Source of the DNA: Branchiostoma floridae
Lineage: Eukaryota; Chordata; Leptocardii; Amphioxiformes; Branchiostomatidae
DNA: 64,000 nt
Direction of reading: 5' to 3'
Assembly (NCBI RefSeq): GCF_000003815.2
Contig: NC_049986.1
Coordinates: 17,984,993-18,048,992, forward strand
Below the pieces are notes generated by a model that worked only from the letters and a program-made list of their open reading frames with translations, had not been told where the DNA came from and searched no databases. Below are positions 1 through 20,512 of the stretch, in pieces. The translations under genes and the position numbers were made by a program. Numbering within the stretch: the stretch's first letter is position 1; each line of letters begins with the position of its first letter.

Positions 1-110
1 AAGCAAGCATGTTACCACTGTCGCCACAAAAGCTCAGAGCTCCTTGGCAAGGACGGTAGGTGATACTTGAACCCCACTGTTACACTACTCCCCCTTTTCT
101 TTTCTAGATT

Positions 111-216
111 CACACACACACACACACACACATAGACACACACACACACACACACACTCTCCCTCTGTCTATCTCTCTTACACACACACACACTCATAGA
201 AACACACACACACTTT
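111..216. repeat. (AC)n microsatellite
   Basis: Interrupted (ca)n runs with ct-rich spacers. Similar runs at about 49238-49306 and (gt)n at 46543-46564. Confidence 0.95.
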
Positions 217-2209
217 GCTTGCCGCATATAACTAACGTTATTGCATATGCGTAACGTTACTGCGTTGTTGTTGTTGTTGTCCTTGCTTTACGTCTATTTC
301 TTCACTAGACGTGGACTCCAGGTACCATTCCCATCTAGGTGCTTCTCATGTGATTGTTACTCCTTGGTCACGTTGGTGCTTGATCTCTGGTGCTTTGCAC
401 ATAATTTTCGTGTATGCATGTTACCCACCAGTGCAATTTACAGATTTTTCTGCCTCACGTTCAACTTTTCCGTTCCTATACCCTGATGACTTTGTTGCCA
501 GACTTTCACAACCAAGTAAGAACCCCAGTAGTCTACCGGGTGATTTAAACAACCATTTATTCTTACTCTGGCTGTGCATATAAAATCGCCGCCCCCCTCC
601 CCCTTCAATTTCGGCAGTCGACATGCAAGTTCCTCACTTTTCTTGCGCTTATAGCGAAATAGCAACCCTTTCTTCAAAATCCACTGATCCTAACTGTAGC
701 TGAGAAGGCTTTGTACATACCCTTGGCGAGAAAATACGTGATCGTTGGCTCGGTAGGCAGGAGAGCGAGTCAGAATGTTTGGATCATCGAAAATATCGTC
801 ATATGTGCGCCATGATGTTTTTACTGATGGGGTCACAGAATGGCGGGAAAACCAAATTCGGATCATGAACAGCGCCCTCTAGCGCTTGTGAGAGCATTAT
901 CATGAGATTGGATGATGTATTCATCCCTGCTTGAAAAGTAATGCCAAAGACTCGGAAATAACGATATTGAGAATGACCTTCACCAATGTAACGTTTTAGG
1001 TGTGTCATTAGATGCATGCTAATGATTTAACATTAAGTTAACGTTAAGTGGGTAGTGATCGTGAAAATAAAGGTCAGGTTTGATACTGGGCCCCCTACAT
1101 TGCAGCAGCTCTTTCTGATGCTGCAATAGAACTTTCACATAATACATTGCTTGGAATATTTGGCTGCAAGCAAATCTTGCCTTTCTACTGGTACTCTTTC
1201 TTATGTTTCCTATTTTCAACAAGACAAAGTATTGTTTGTCATCATTGTAAAGAGTCATAAATTGCAATGATACTGTTTTCTTGCATGGCAGATGAGATGA
1301 ACAAAACTGCAAGTGTCGCCATGATTGAAGCTAAAAACAGTGAGCACTTGCCATGAGACCATGTTTCATTTCTTCTTTATTCTTTCCTTACATACATTTC
1401 TTAGATTAGACACAGAAAGGTGTACAAGTTGCAGGGAAATCAAAGTCAATGATATTGCTACAACCAGAAGCTTCAAACCTGTAACATCATATTCAGAGTG
1501 ACTGACAGTCTGTTGTATTGTTTTGTGGTACTCCCATGGAAAAATGCTGGGAATATGACTGTCTTTATTTTTTGCACATAATCTACCAGACAAGCTTATG
1601 TCATATACACGAGGCCTCATATACAGGAGGCTATTTCCCTTGTTTCACCATGATAATATATATAACTTCAGATGTATATTTATAACGTTATATACAGAGA
1701 GAGACCTGCAGGTGCAGATTGTACAGTCACAAGATTATGAAAGTCCATGCTAACTGTGCAATAGCACTGCCACAGGACAGCGCTATTAAGTGCAATTAAG
1801 CACAATCAATGTACAATTATGTCTCCCTCCCACCCCACCCAATGTTGCCTGACAAAAAGGAAACAGAAAACAAGGATGACACTTCTTTCATAATTGTTGC
1901 TTTCTGGTAACTTTATTATAGATTTCCAACATGACTGTTTTATGCAAGATATCCAGGACAACCCCTCCAATGCTACATTTATTATCATTGACTCCTGAAT
2001 ATGTAAAAGATAACTGGCTTTAAGAGCATATTACCAGCATTTCACTAGCTAGATACATTCAATTTTGTGTACTGAGCACATTGTCTATTGACTACATTTT
2101 TCTAAAACCTTGTGGTAAAAGGTATAAGATGTGAGCTGCTTGGACCATCTGAGTGGGCAAGACATGAAAAAAGTGGGTTGCTTTTGTTGGCATTTGTATC
2201 TAGCCTGGG

Positions 2210-2395
2210 TATCCAAAAAGCAGTTACTCAAGCAACTGGATATGATTTTGGAAATGGTCAGACGTTTCAGACAGCCATCTGTTGTCTTTCGCCAGTGACA
2301 CTGAAAAACACCAGATTAATCTGTCTAAAACATCTGACGATTTCCAAAATCGTATCCAGTTGGTTGAGTACTAACTGCTTTTTGGCATATCTTAC
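2210..2395. mobile_element. Hairpin repeat, family with AAAAAGCAGTTACTCAAGCAAC
   Basis: The arms aaaaagcagttactcaagca... and ...gttgagtactaactgcttttt are inverted. A second full copy lies at 47171-47365, and fragments at about 60650-60715 and 61905-62015. No coding capacity, so a non-autonomous foldback element is likely. Confidence 0.8.
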
Positions 2396-2428
2396 TACCT
2401 GCAGCTGGATGTCAAACCTTCATTGACT

Positions 2429-2708
2429 TAGCCTGGGTATCATCCTTGTTTAGCTTCCGTTGCAGCTCATGACAAACATCTTTAAACCACTATCTGTGTT
2501 TTTCTGACAGCTATCAAGTACACTGTCAACGACATGATCTTGCCTGGCCATCAGAATGCCAGCAGATATCAGAAAACAATGTCTGACATGGGCTACAACA
2601 GAGGCTAATACATGTATAAGTTAGTATTACGCTTGCTTTTCTTGCGCACTGGTGAGACTGCACATAGGGGAGCAACCGCAAAACTAACTATCTATGGTAC
2701 CCAGGCTA
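2429..2708. mobile_element. MITE with TAGCCTGGGTA termini
   Basis: The ends tagcctgggtatcatcc and ggtacccaggcta form a terminal inverted repeat related to the 11.0-kb element. The interior is longer and not palindromic. No clear target duplication. Confidence 0.6.
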
Positions 2709-4679
2709 ATGTGAACAGCAGAAGTACAAAAATTGTTCAATTCTTCATCCTAACCAGAAGCCATTAACCATCCCACCCTTCAGTGCTGACGTACATGTGA
2801 GAGCTACAAGCTTGCCACAAACGCTGAGCTGCTTACATCAAGAGCAGTGTGTTCCAAAAGAACCTTTAATATCAATGCTAAATCAGTACATATAATTTTA
2901 CCCAACATCGACCTTGACCATATAGTAAATGCTCGATAGTAATTCTATTTACAAACTTGGACAGGAACGTCGTTAAAGTCACACTTCCCAGCCTCATGAC
3001 CATACCTTATTTGGCCCAGCTATCCCATAGTGCAGCACTCCCCGGGATTGTTCTACACTTTCCAGTAGAGATACATGTCAACTACATTTGTACACTCAGA
3101 TTCAGTGTGTGACTCACTGGCACAACAATTTTGGTCAGGCCATGTCTTGAAAAATTTCCTCCCTGAACAAATATACGAAGAAATGAAAGCATTGGGATGG
3201 AAAACACAATGTTCTAGTACATAGCTTTCCACAATATTGCAAAATGAGATTGAAGGTGCAATGTCTCTGGCACAAACTCTACAAGCAACCCTGTTGTCAA
3301 TTCAACTTTTGTCGTTCTCCATTTTTCACTACAAAAACAGTCTGACATGAAAGGAGTGGACAAAAATGCTAACATTGCTCATAAAGGACATATCTTAATC
3401 TGTTTTAGTTTTGAAATTACCAAACTTGGCAAGGAGCACCAAAAAAGGGTAATTCTGGATTGAATGTTACTCTGTTATGGCTTGATACAATAGCAAACAC
3501 CAGAGGCATTGCAAAATTGGCTGCAGCACATGGAATAGCATGGACCTTTCATCATTCAATAGAGAGACAAAACAGGACAGTTAAAAATGCCTTCCCTCCC
3601 ACCTTCCACACTTTGGACATACATTGTATATCTCGGGCAGAATTTTAATAATATCAAAATCATTGGTTTCCACGACGTCAAAGGCGCTGTTGTACTTTTG
3701 CGTATTTTCATTTTGGATGAGTTGCCTGATAGATATTTTTTCATATGAAGTCTCATGCAAAATACGCACTTCAGAAGCATCTCAATTGTTTTCCGCAAGC
3801 TTATGTAAACGATTGAGATGTGCATAAAGAGCATATTTAATATGTGAACGACTGTGAATGAAAAAACATCAATATACATGTAAAACTCATACAAAAAAGG
3901 ATACACAAAGGTATGACAGCCCCCTAAGAGACAGTCTGATTCTACAAAAAGGGGGTGAACACAGCAAAGCATGTTGAGAATACTTTGACTCAAAAGTGTC
4001 TTGAAAGCAAACCATTTTTGTGCCTATCCATAACAGTTAAGTGTATGCAAAAATGTCAGATTAATCAATAAAAACCTACCCAGAAATTCCAACAGAAATT
4101 TTATGCTTTGGTTCTGAACATTATAGGTGTGGGGGTGGACAGGGTGGATGGCACATAGTATATGAAATAATTATGGTATACACTGGCCATGCCAATTTTA
4201 ACAATCAATTTTGCCGCAGAAGAAAAAAAAGACAAAAAGTATATTATATCATCCAGCTGACAAAGCTTATACTCGCATTTGACTTCTCTAACAATCAATC
4301 ACATATAAAAGTTGGAGAATCAATTGCAAAAATTGGAGGCCTTAAATTGTGATGGCATTAATTACGGACATAACATGGCCTATGCAATTTTTCTGAGCGT
4401 GGTGAGGACACAGGACTCAGCTAACACACAGCCCATGCTTTAAGATTAACCAAGCCCCCCTTTCCTGATAAATATTACATGTTACATTCCTCAGCAACGA
4501 ATCAAGAGTAAAGTTGTACAGCGATCTCTGAGATTGAATGTCGGGAAGGAAGTTCACTAGACCACAGCATTATAGATTTGCTTAAGAACCTTTGTCACAA
4601 AATTCAAGAGCATCCACTAGAACTATAATGTATCTCCCATAATATTGCTACATTGCAATTGGTCAGAGTGACATCTTAA

Positions 4680-4685
4680 TTTATT
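4680..4685 (-). promoter_or_regulatory. RAB14: Candidate polyadenylation signal for RAB14
   Basis: AATAAA on the minus strand, about 1.1 kb past the RAB14 stop codon. Further AATAAA hexamers occur downstream (around 1.9 and 1.4 kb). The choice is uncertain, because Rab14 3'UTRs are long in vertebrates. Confidence 0.25.
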
Positions 4686-5297
4686 CAAAGAAGTCACTCG
4701 GAAGTGATATCTAGCAAGAGGCAAAAAGCAAGTGTGTGTTGACTTTCACAAAGTCTATCAATTTAGAATTTCAGTGCAAACTTGACCAGACAGAGATCAA
4801 TTTAACTCATTTCTCATCTTTTAGTGATCTAGAATATCCTTTTAGCAATGGATTCTTCCAAAATGCCAAAGGACAACAAGAGTTGTCAGGGAGTTGTGGG
4901 GAAATGGAATCCTTCAAAATATACTAGAGCAGAGATTGTGTTTCCATTGCTTTCCTCCCAGTAAAGAAAGAAGGTGTTATCATTTGGTCCATGAATCTCA
5001 ACTGGAAGTGTAAAAATGTCTGATGTCTAGTTTCACCAATTATACAGATATACTCTTGCAAGGGTAAGAGACCCCCATCATTTTGCTCAAAAAGTCACAT
5101 GTGCATTGAGACCCCGACATTTAAAAAAATCCCTAAGTTTTTCTTTTAAACAAATCACTTGTATTTTCCCAGACTTTAAACCATTAATGAAATTTAAAAT
5201 CAGTAATCATTGGCATTCCACAACTCATACAAATGTACATCAAACTCATTTTCACTGGGTACAGGTTTGCCAATTGGGAATTCCGTAATACTTATTG

Positions 5298-5722
5298 TAC
5301 AGTCAAACCTGTCCAAGAGACCACCTCTACATAAGGACCGTCTGGCCATTGTCAAACTTGTAAAACTCACCACTTCTACATAAGAGAAATCTGGCTAATG
5401 TGGCCACTTTTTGGTGGTACCTTAATATTTTATAATGAACACCTGTCAGGGCTGTCTAAAGGATGCATCCTTCCATCCCAGGACAGAAATTTGCTTGTTG
5501 GGACAGAAAATAATTTCACCCCATCCATCCCAAAAATGACACGTTTAGGACATACTTTCATCAGCTTAAAATGACATATTCATGCAGGAAAATCAACAAC
5601 ATGGGCTCCCAAACAATGAGTGGGATGGAAAAAAAATTGAACTGGAGATATCCTTCCACCTGTTCACACAGACCAGATTGTCTCTTTCCCCCGAATGGTC
5701 TTCTTGGGCAGTTTTGACTGTA
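5298..5722. mobile_element. TA-flanked element with CAGTCAAACC ends, copy 1
   Basis: Starts tacagtcaaacctgtccaag and ends ggcagttttgactgta, just downstream of the RAB14 stop. It holds the phrase gaccacctctacataaggacc shared with 15427-15640. The inverted ends and TA flanks fit a Tc1/mariner-type non-autonomous element. Another sequence (around 5450-5600) appears inserted within it. Confidence 0.7.
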
Positions 5723-5815
5723 CTTGTGTGCCCCCCTCCCCCCTCCACCAGTTGTGGTCTAGTGAACCCCTGGGACTGAGTGCCAGAAGCAGCATGGGCC
5801 GGGAGCGAGGCTGTT

Positions 5816-13834
<8,019 letters not shown>

Positions 13835-14574
13835 GGTTGCAGCACCTACAGCAAGACACAGAAGTTCGCTTCACATAAATAACTCAATCATGTCATTTGG
13901 CACATACAAAATGTCTCTTCCTGGAGGAGGCAAGATTTCTAAGGGCTATAGCTAGCGACTGTCAGTATCCAGTATCCAATTAATGAATTATACTGCTGCT
14001 GGTGTCCCTGACACAAGAGTAGGCAGAAGTCTTTTGCGACATTTTTTTGTAAGTTTCAACAAAATAATATTCAAAATTTCACTGCATTTTGATACAGAAT
14101 GAAAGTTGTAAATTGCTTATTGTAAATTTTAGGGCTTACGTTCTTGATTAGCTATCATAGACAATATCATAAAATGAATGGCAATTACGAGACACTTCAG
14201 TTGATTGCTTTCAGGACACAAACACTTTTCAAGGTTTTAGATAAAACTACCTTTATATAGTAGAAGCTGTAACCCAATGAGTCAATAGAACCAAAGCATG
14301 TCAGGATGTATCCCAGTGGCTGGAGAAAAGTGGCTTACTTACAGTTGCTGCCAAACTGGCATCATTCCATGAACTGGGACATGTATACCCAAGGTGCTAA
14401 CAGTAACAGGACAGACACTGATAAACAGTGCAACTGACGAAAGCTGTTAAGACTAGACACTGACCAGCTTACTTAACAAAAATAAGTTCTACCCATGCTG
14501 GTTGACGTGTTCTTTATTTTGTCGTGCCTTTTTGAGTTGACACAATTTGAATGACAGGGTCAACAATATGTTGT

Positions 14575-14662
14575 ACAAGGGGCGTTGCCTTAAACAATAA
14601 CTTTCCTGTGTGCTACTTCGTTATATAGGGGGCGTTGCCTAAACAGTAGCTTTCTTGTGTGC
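14575..14662. repeat. Short direct duplication, ~51-bp unit
   Basis: ggggcgttgccttaaacaataactttcctgtgtgctact recurs immediately with few changes, next to the 14.67-kb MITE. Confidence 0.8.
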
Positions 14663-14667
14663 TACTA

Positions 14668-15035
14668 CAGGGCTCGAAATACTGGGTGCATGTGCACCCA
14701 GGAGCACCCAAAATTGGAGCTGTGCACCCAATTATTTTCTGTGGGTGCACAGGGTGCACCCAAATATTTTCGTAGGTTTATGTAAACTATGTATGTAAAG
14801 ATATCAAAGTATACTACTAGTATACATCATATTCTTGACAACTAAGTGTTAGAAAGATAATGAAAAAGTCTGTTATGGTACTTGTTTAAAAAGAATTTGA
14901 TAGCTTGTAAGTAAGTTTTATTATTAGGTTATTACTTAAATTTAAGTGGTGCACCCAAATATTTTTTGGTGCACCCAACTTTTTAAGATGGGTGCACCAG
15001 TGCACCTAATCCCAAAAATGAATTTCGAGCCCTGT
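14668..15035. mobile_element. hAT-like MITE with CAGGGCTCGAAAT termini
   Basis: Begins cagggctcgaaatactgggtg and ends atttcgagccctg, with many internal gtgcaccca repeats in both orientations. Lies in RAB14 intron 1. A similarly ended element occupies about 53718-53955. Target duplication unclear. Confidence 0.75.
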
Positions 15036-15426
15036 ACTACTTCCAGATACATTTGTATGCCCTGCTTTTTAATAGATTTCATGCCATCATAATCCAGTAA
15101 AGCCAGTACAATTTACCATCGCATCTGGCCTATATTACATAATGTGCATTTCTTCTTGGAATAGAATAAATGGCCAACCAATAAAACCTTCTGAATCCTA
15201 CAGCAATCAAAGGCTTTACATTTGCGCACGACTGACCCATTTCTGATATCACTCAGCTTAGAATACTTTATTTCTGTTTTCCTCAATATTTGATTGACAA
15301 ATTTAGTGATAATGGTAAGCTACTGCTAGTATTCTTCCATTTTGCCAAATTTCAAGTGATTTGTAATTGTATTTTTCCTGAAATCTCTGAAATATTTCTG
15401 TAAACTGTAGATTTGAGCCCTGTATA

Positions 15427-15640
15427 TACAGTGAAAACTGTTCAACTTACTAACAATAAAGTAACATTACAAGTGACCACCTCTATATAAGGACCACATG
15501 GCCAATCATGTGACTTCTTTTGGTGGTCCCTTAGTCTCTTTTTTCCCCATTCACAAATCAATGCAATCAATAGTGACCACCAGTCTACCTAGGAGAGGTA
15601 CTGGTCTCCTTAGTGGTCTTTTTGGGCAGTTTGACTGTAT
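15427..15640. mobile_element. TA-flanked element with CAGTCAAACC ends, copy 2
   Basis: Shares gaccacctctatataaggacc and the right end ggcagtttgactgta with 5298-5722. Lies in RAB14 intron 1. The left end is diverged (tacagtgaaaactg). Confidence 0.7.
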
Positions 15641-17071
15641 TCCTGAAATGATTGGCTAAAGTAGACTATTAAAGGTGACCTACATTTCAGACTATATATC
15701 TGTAACCTTAGTGCCAATCTCCCTGCACTGGTGTGTGAAATACATGTAACATTGCAATCAATGCTGCCTCAAAAACCCATTCTGTCTCTCAACACATGAT
15801 TTGTCAAAGGGTTTGGTATCACTTTTGCGACAAGAGACTACCAAATTGTTATCACTATATCAGCAATATTGTCATTATTAAAGTGTGTGGTCCTGATTTG
15901 TGTGAATCATTTATGACACCACTGGACAGCAGTGATCATGATCACACAGTATTTTAAGTACTGATTTGGGCTACCCAAGTAGAATATGACAGCAAACAAA
16001 AGTAGCTGACTTTAAGGATAGTTAGCTAGACCTTGATGGGATGCCCCTGAAGGGGGCTTTGCCCAGCATATATATATTGACATAGAAATAAGATAGACAT
16101 TATCAAATCTACTAATCTATACTTTTTAAATTAAAGCATGGAAACTTGGATTATTACAGTCAAACTGCTGTGAACAAACACCAAATGTCATACACATAGA
16201 TTTTCATCTCCACACGTACCATACCATTATTGTAACCCATAATCACTCTGCTGTAAAATGTGCATAACACGGGCATGCTCATTATCATTAATCGATACCA
16301 CACTACCCATCATATTTTCTGCTAACGATTGACCCTATTCAAAAAACAGTTGCGAATGGAAACTCCTGAATGTGTATTCCATAAACCAGAAAATCTGTAT
16401 GCAAATCCATTCATCCCTTTGCAGCAAGGTCACACTTAGAGTTAGACAACCTGTGAATGGAGGATGCCTGAGTCCACTAGGACATTAGCAAAAAGGTTGC
16501 AATAATCAAAGCTGCTCTAAATTGAGGCCCTTATCTGGTACTGAAGTGGGATATTGAAAAGCATCCATTTTAACATCTAACTGAAGACTGGAAAGCATCC
16601 ATTTCAAAAGGTATTCTGCCGGGGTGTCTTGTAAAATTTTATCGTAGTCTGATTGCTTCTAACAGATTTAAAGGTCTCAAGTTTTAATCCAATAAATCGC
16701 CAAAAAAGGAACATGTACTGTAGCTATTACTAGCTAATATTAAAAAGGTGTAAGATATGTACAGAAAATGACAATAGCGCTAAGTTTAACTTAAGCTTTT
16801 ATTCTGCTACAAGTGACCTATTGTTTAACTGCTACATGATGCATGTGTGTAGGGTACAGTAAAGGTGAACTTTGTACTGTACCCCTTCTGTCAGTATGGG
16901 TCACAGATCTTGAGTATGTGTGAGACATTTTGACTGACAAAAATTGAAGAAGATATTAGAAACATGAACATTTGAAAATCAAACTTCACTTCTTTTCTTC
17001 TTTTTTCAAGATAAAAGTAAAAACAAGAAAGATATCAGAATGTGAGTTCAGTGCTTTGAATTGTTGTTACG

Positions 17072-17280
17072 TAATGGTAGTTCACCCTTATTCGTAAGGT
17101 ATCCACTGCTTTTAAAAACACTTTGGAAATCAAGTTGACTGACAGTGCTAAATTGCAATATTTCAAAACTATTGCAGTTTGCAGCCACCATCCGTTGACT
17201 AGAATTAAGACATCACAAAATACCATGTGTTTGAAACAATGGATATGGGTTTCCCTGTGGATAAAGGTGAACTATCATTA
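17072..17280. mobile_element. ~220-bp palindromic MITE, copy 1 of 5
   Basis: Ends taatggtagttcacccttat and ataaaggtgaactatcatta. Inner arms pair tttggaaatcaagttgactg with its approximate inverse. No coding capacity. Confidence 0.85.
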
Positions 17281-18559
17281 GTATCAACATAAGATCACGG
17301 GAAGCAAAGGGAATGCCTACAGGATCAACAGGTTTACATATTCAAGGCAGCTGCCTGCACTAATCAGAGAATCCTGGAGGGGACAGAGGGATATTTCAAA
17401 ACTGAAAGTCTGACCAAGGATATTATTACAATGTGACAGTTTCCCAACAAGCAAACACATGTGCCTGTAGCTCTTGTGTCATCTTCTTTATAATTACATG
17501 TTAATTTTAGAGATTAATTTTTAATACACCCGAACTCCTCCTGACGATAGAGATTAATTTTGTAGTTCTGATACCTGTCTTTATAGAAATTCTGAAGTAA
17601 TTTTAAGATTAAGTGGTATGGTTATAAAATGTTGCTTTCAGGTGAGTTCATCATTTTTGTCCATGCTCTAAATCATACTTAGAGTCAAAAAAAATCAATA
17701 AAAATGTCAATCAAAGGCTATTTTTCTTTGGAGACAGCTTTATAAATTGTATTATGAATCATCTCTATTTATTACATCAATATGGATGTTTAACTTTTGA
17801 TTGTCTGGGCTAAACAAACTCGGCACAACATGTAGTAATGTTTCGTTAAAAGCAGTCCTCATCCACAACAAAAGGATGCTGGGATTGGCTGGTGACTCAT
17901 CTCTTCAAGCTCTGAACCCTGATTGGCTGAAACCTGACAGGGATGACTTTGGCCATCTCTGACTCGGATTAATTTAATATTTGATGACTTATGTACACAT
18001 TTGAGCTGTCACACTGGTGGTAAAATAAATAAACTGCAATCTGTGCAAGAGTTAATTACGAAATTATACCAGAGACAGCACTTAATAACATTGCTGTTAT
18101 GTCATCTAACTGTATGATGCATATTCCATTATGAGTTTACACTAACAAGGAAAACATCACCAACAAATTTAATCACGACAAATCACACTTTTGATCAGTG
18201 GTATTTGCTACCACTCCTTACATTATGCACAGGTTAAACGTTAAGTTACACACTTCATAAATAACGTTAGTTTTTTACACAGCATATGGGAATGTGTGGA
18301 TTTAGTTAGGTGTGACATTTGAGTCCCTATCCTGGTACTTAATTTCGTTAATTCTGCCAACAATCGTCGCCAGAAGCCAGGATAAGTGCTAAGGGTGGCA
18401 GCTAGCTGGTGTATGATCACATCCATGATGCTCACAGCCTATGACGTAGCCTCTTTCATATGACTACAATTTCCCGGCCATCCGGGTGTCGGTTCGTGTT
18501 TACTACGCCATTATTCTTACCCCAACCCTCCATAACGACGTCTCAAACGAACAGGCGGT

Positions 18560-18850
18560 AACTAAGGTACCTTTGTGCTAACATTTCGAGCCAGCCGCGT
18601 TTCAATCAGTCTCTAAATAGACGTACCTTTACAGCCTCCCCCTGTGGTTTCTTTACTTTCCGGCTTGTCCAAGATGGCGGCGCAGGAAATCTGACCTGCG
18701 GGTCAGAGATGAGAGGTCAGAGTTGAGAGGTAAGAAGGTAAAGGTTAACGCCGTGGTGCCAGGAGACGGCGGCAGGGATCTGAGCGCTCCGGAGCCGCCT
18801 GGAAACCGCCGGTTTTCCCCGTCAACAACAGGTGAGCTCTCCTTCTGGTT
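18560..18850. promoter_or_regulatory. CpG-rich, probably bidirectional promoter
   Basis: This is one of the few stretches near a gene 5' end with many CpGs. It holds a YY1-type motif, aagatggcggc, at 18671-18681. A minus-strand donor for RAB14 lies at 18627-18626. A plus-strand donor (caacaacag|gtgagc) follows 18831, with an alternative (gag|gtaaga) after 18729. The arrangement fits a shared head-to-head promoter for RAB14 and a plus-strand transcript, probably the C1orf21-like gene. The plus-strand leader holds a short upstream ORF (ATG at 18709, stop within 6 codons). Transcription starts are inferred, not seen. Confidence 0.55.
18627..18700 (-). other. RAB14: Probable non-coding first exon of RAB14
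   Basis: On the minus strand a consensus donor (aaag|gtacgt) puts the exon end at 18627. Upstream sequence is CpG-rich. RAB14's first coding exon begins at an acceptor (13847-13846), so an upstream 5'UTR exon is required, and this is the best donor next to promoter-like sequence. The upstream limit (transcription start) is a guess. It implies a first intron of about 4.8 kb. Confidence 0.55.
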
Positions 18851-18994
18851 TTGTGAGGCTCAACTAGGGTTGTGTCGTCCTCTAGAAGTTGAAATTTGTA
18901 AGTTTACACGTTCTGATCGTTTACAATTGACCGATGTTTGTTGAAGTGATCAGCCCAGCTTAGCAGCTGGCCGTCATGCATGACAATGTAACGT

Positions 18995-19410
18995 GAGAAA
19001 GTGTTGGGGGTTCGCTACGGATAAACTAGAAAGCAAAGACAAAGACCTAACGGTAGATGGCAAATATGTCCCGGTTAAACACGGATTGGTAAGGTATTAA
19101 TAAAAAAATGATGTTATTTGTTGTTGATTGATTGATTTGATCAGTTGATGATTGATTGATTGATTGATTGATGAGGAATTTGCTGTTGTTGTTTTTCCTT
19201 CAATCGAACGTATAGCCCAGGATCGCAAAACTAACTTTTGTGTCTTTTTACGATTTGATTATTAAGTTATAACGTAATTACGTTATACTGTTTTGAAGGA
19301 ACAAATATATTTCTGATGTAAGAACGGAGAAACTGTTTGGGGTTCGCTACGGATAAGCTAAAAAAAAAGGCCTAACAGTAAATTGCAGTTGCCCGGTTTT
19401 AGACTTAAGG
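18995..19410. repeat. Direct duplication, ~331-bp offset
   Basis: gagaaagtgttgggggttcgctacggataa (18995 on) recurs as gagaaactgtttggggttcgctacggataa (about 19327 on), followed in both by cctaac(g/a)gta and cccggtt. Confidence 0.8.
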
Positions 19411-20435
19411 TGGACCTTTTAAGGATGTTATTTACTCTGTGACGGAGGGTAAACCTCCAACGACAGAGTATTGTTGTTGTCCGATGTGATGAGTGCTTGC
19501 ATCTGCATCGCTACGTTTCCAAATCCCTTTGCTGCATTCGTGGCAGAGGTATCCCCAAAAAAGATGTTAGACTCTGGCTTCCTACTAGCACATTGCATTG
19601 GTCAGTGCCAATGTTAAAATAAAGTACATTCTTTGTCCTGGTTAGCTGTCAGTAATATTAAGGCTTCATTTTCTTTTCTGTTTGTCGTTATTTGTCTGTC
19701 TGGGACTGTCCATCTTTTTCTTTGACATTGGAATTGACGTTGGCATATTTAGTGATTAGTATACATTTTCCGATGTATTTTTTTAAAAATCTGCAGCATA
19801 TATCTGCTCATAACAGCATTGCAGCTGCTTTGTACAATTTATAATTTATAATAAATGTAAAAGGTATTGAGACCTGACAAATTTTCTATAAAAAAAAAAC
19901 TAGAAAGGCAACATTTTTGAAAAAAAATGCAGGATGTGGGCGAAGGGAAAAGAAACGAAAAATCGCAAGAAAAGAAACAACTAGAAAGGCAACATTTTCG
20001 CGAAAATGCATCAAGTTTTCCCGTGGCCTTTTGTCAAGCTATCTTACACACACACAAAAAAAAATAGCATGCCATTAAGTGCCCCCTATTCTCGGCTTTC
20101 ACCTGACATCACGGGTTGTGCTGTGTACCTATATAAAGCTGAAATTCAGGTTCAGATCCGGACTCGAGTCTAGAGATTCAGGTTCAGGTCCGGTAGCCTC
20201 CAAATTTGACAACTAGTAACACCGCAGGCGACAGACATTGTCGATACAGTATTTGGCTGCCCGGTCCGAGGCGTTGACGAGCCCCTCTCCCTACGCCGTC
20301 TTTTGAGTGGAAGTAAAAAAATGGAAAATGCAGAAAAAAAAGGCTGAAATGCGGATTTTGATGTTGTGGTCGCAAGACAAAAGTATTCTTATATTAAATG
20401 GATGTTTAAAAAGGAAAAAAAGACGACTCTTCCTC

Positions 20436-20512
20436 TATAGACTCGAACCCGGGTCGATCCAGCAAAAAGCGTAGGGAGTCATAGCGCTAACCACTCGGCC
20501 ACACTAGTAACC
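20436..20512 (-). mobile_element. tRNA-like sequence (SINE head or tRNA pseudogene)
   Basis: Minus strand: A-box tggccgagtggttagcgc and B-box gggttcgagtc, class II-like (Leu/Ser-type) opening. The acceptor stem does not pair well, so a pseudogene or SINE head is more likely than a functional tRNA. Confidence 0.55.

Larger units (their letters stand above)
1..5297. other. Downstream flank of RAB14, no supported gene
   Basis: AT-rich non-coding sequence. It holds an (AC)n microsatellite (about 111-216), a hairpin repeat (2210-2395), an element with TAGCCTGGGTA/TACCCAGGCTA ends (2429-2708) and possibly the RAB14 3'UTR. The longest ORF (minus 3556-3993, 145 codons) shows no recognisable motif. 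Confidence 0.5.

Noticed and set aside
12-227. Minus-strand 71-codon ORF
   Set aside because: Translation of an (AC)n microsatellite.
3556-3993. 145-codon minus-strand ORF
   Set aside because: The longest ORF in the left flank, but it has AT-driven composition (F, Y, I, M-rich), no motif and no splice context that extends it.
20436-20512. Functional tRNA gene
   Set aside because: A and B boxes are present but the acceptor stem does not pair and there is no clear terminator; a SINE head or pseudogene fits better.
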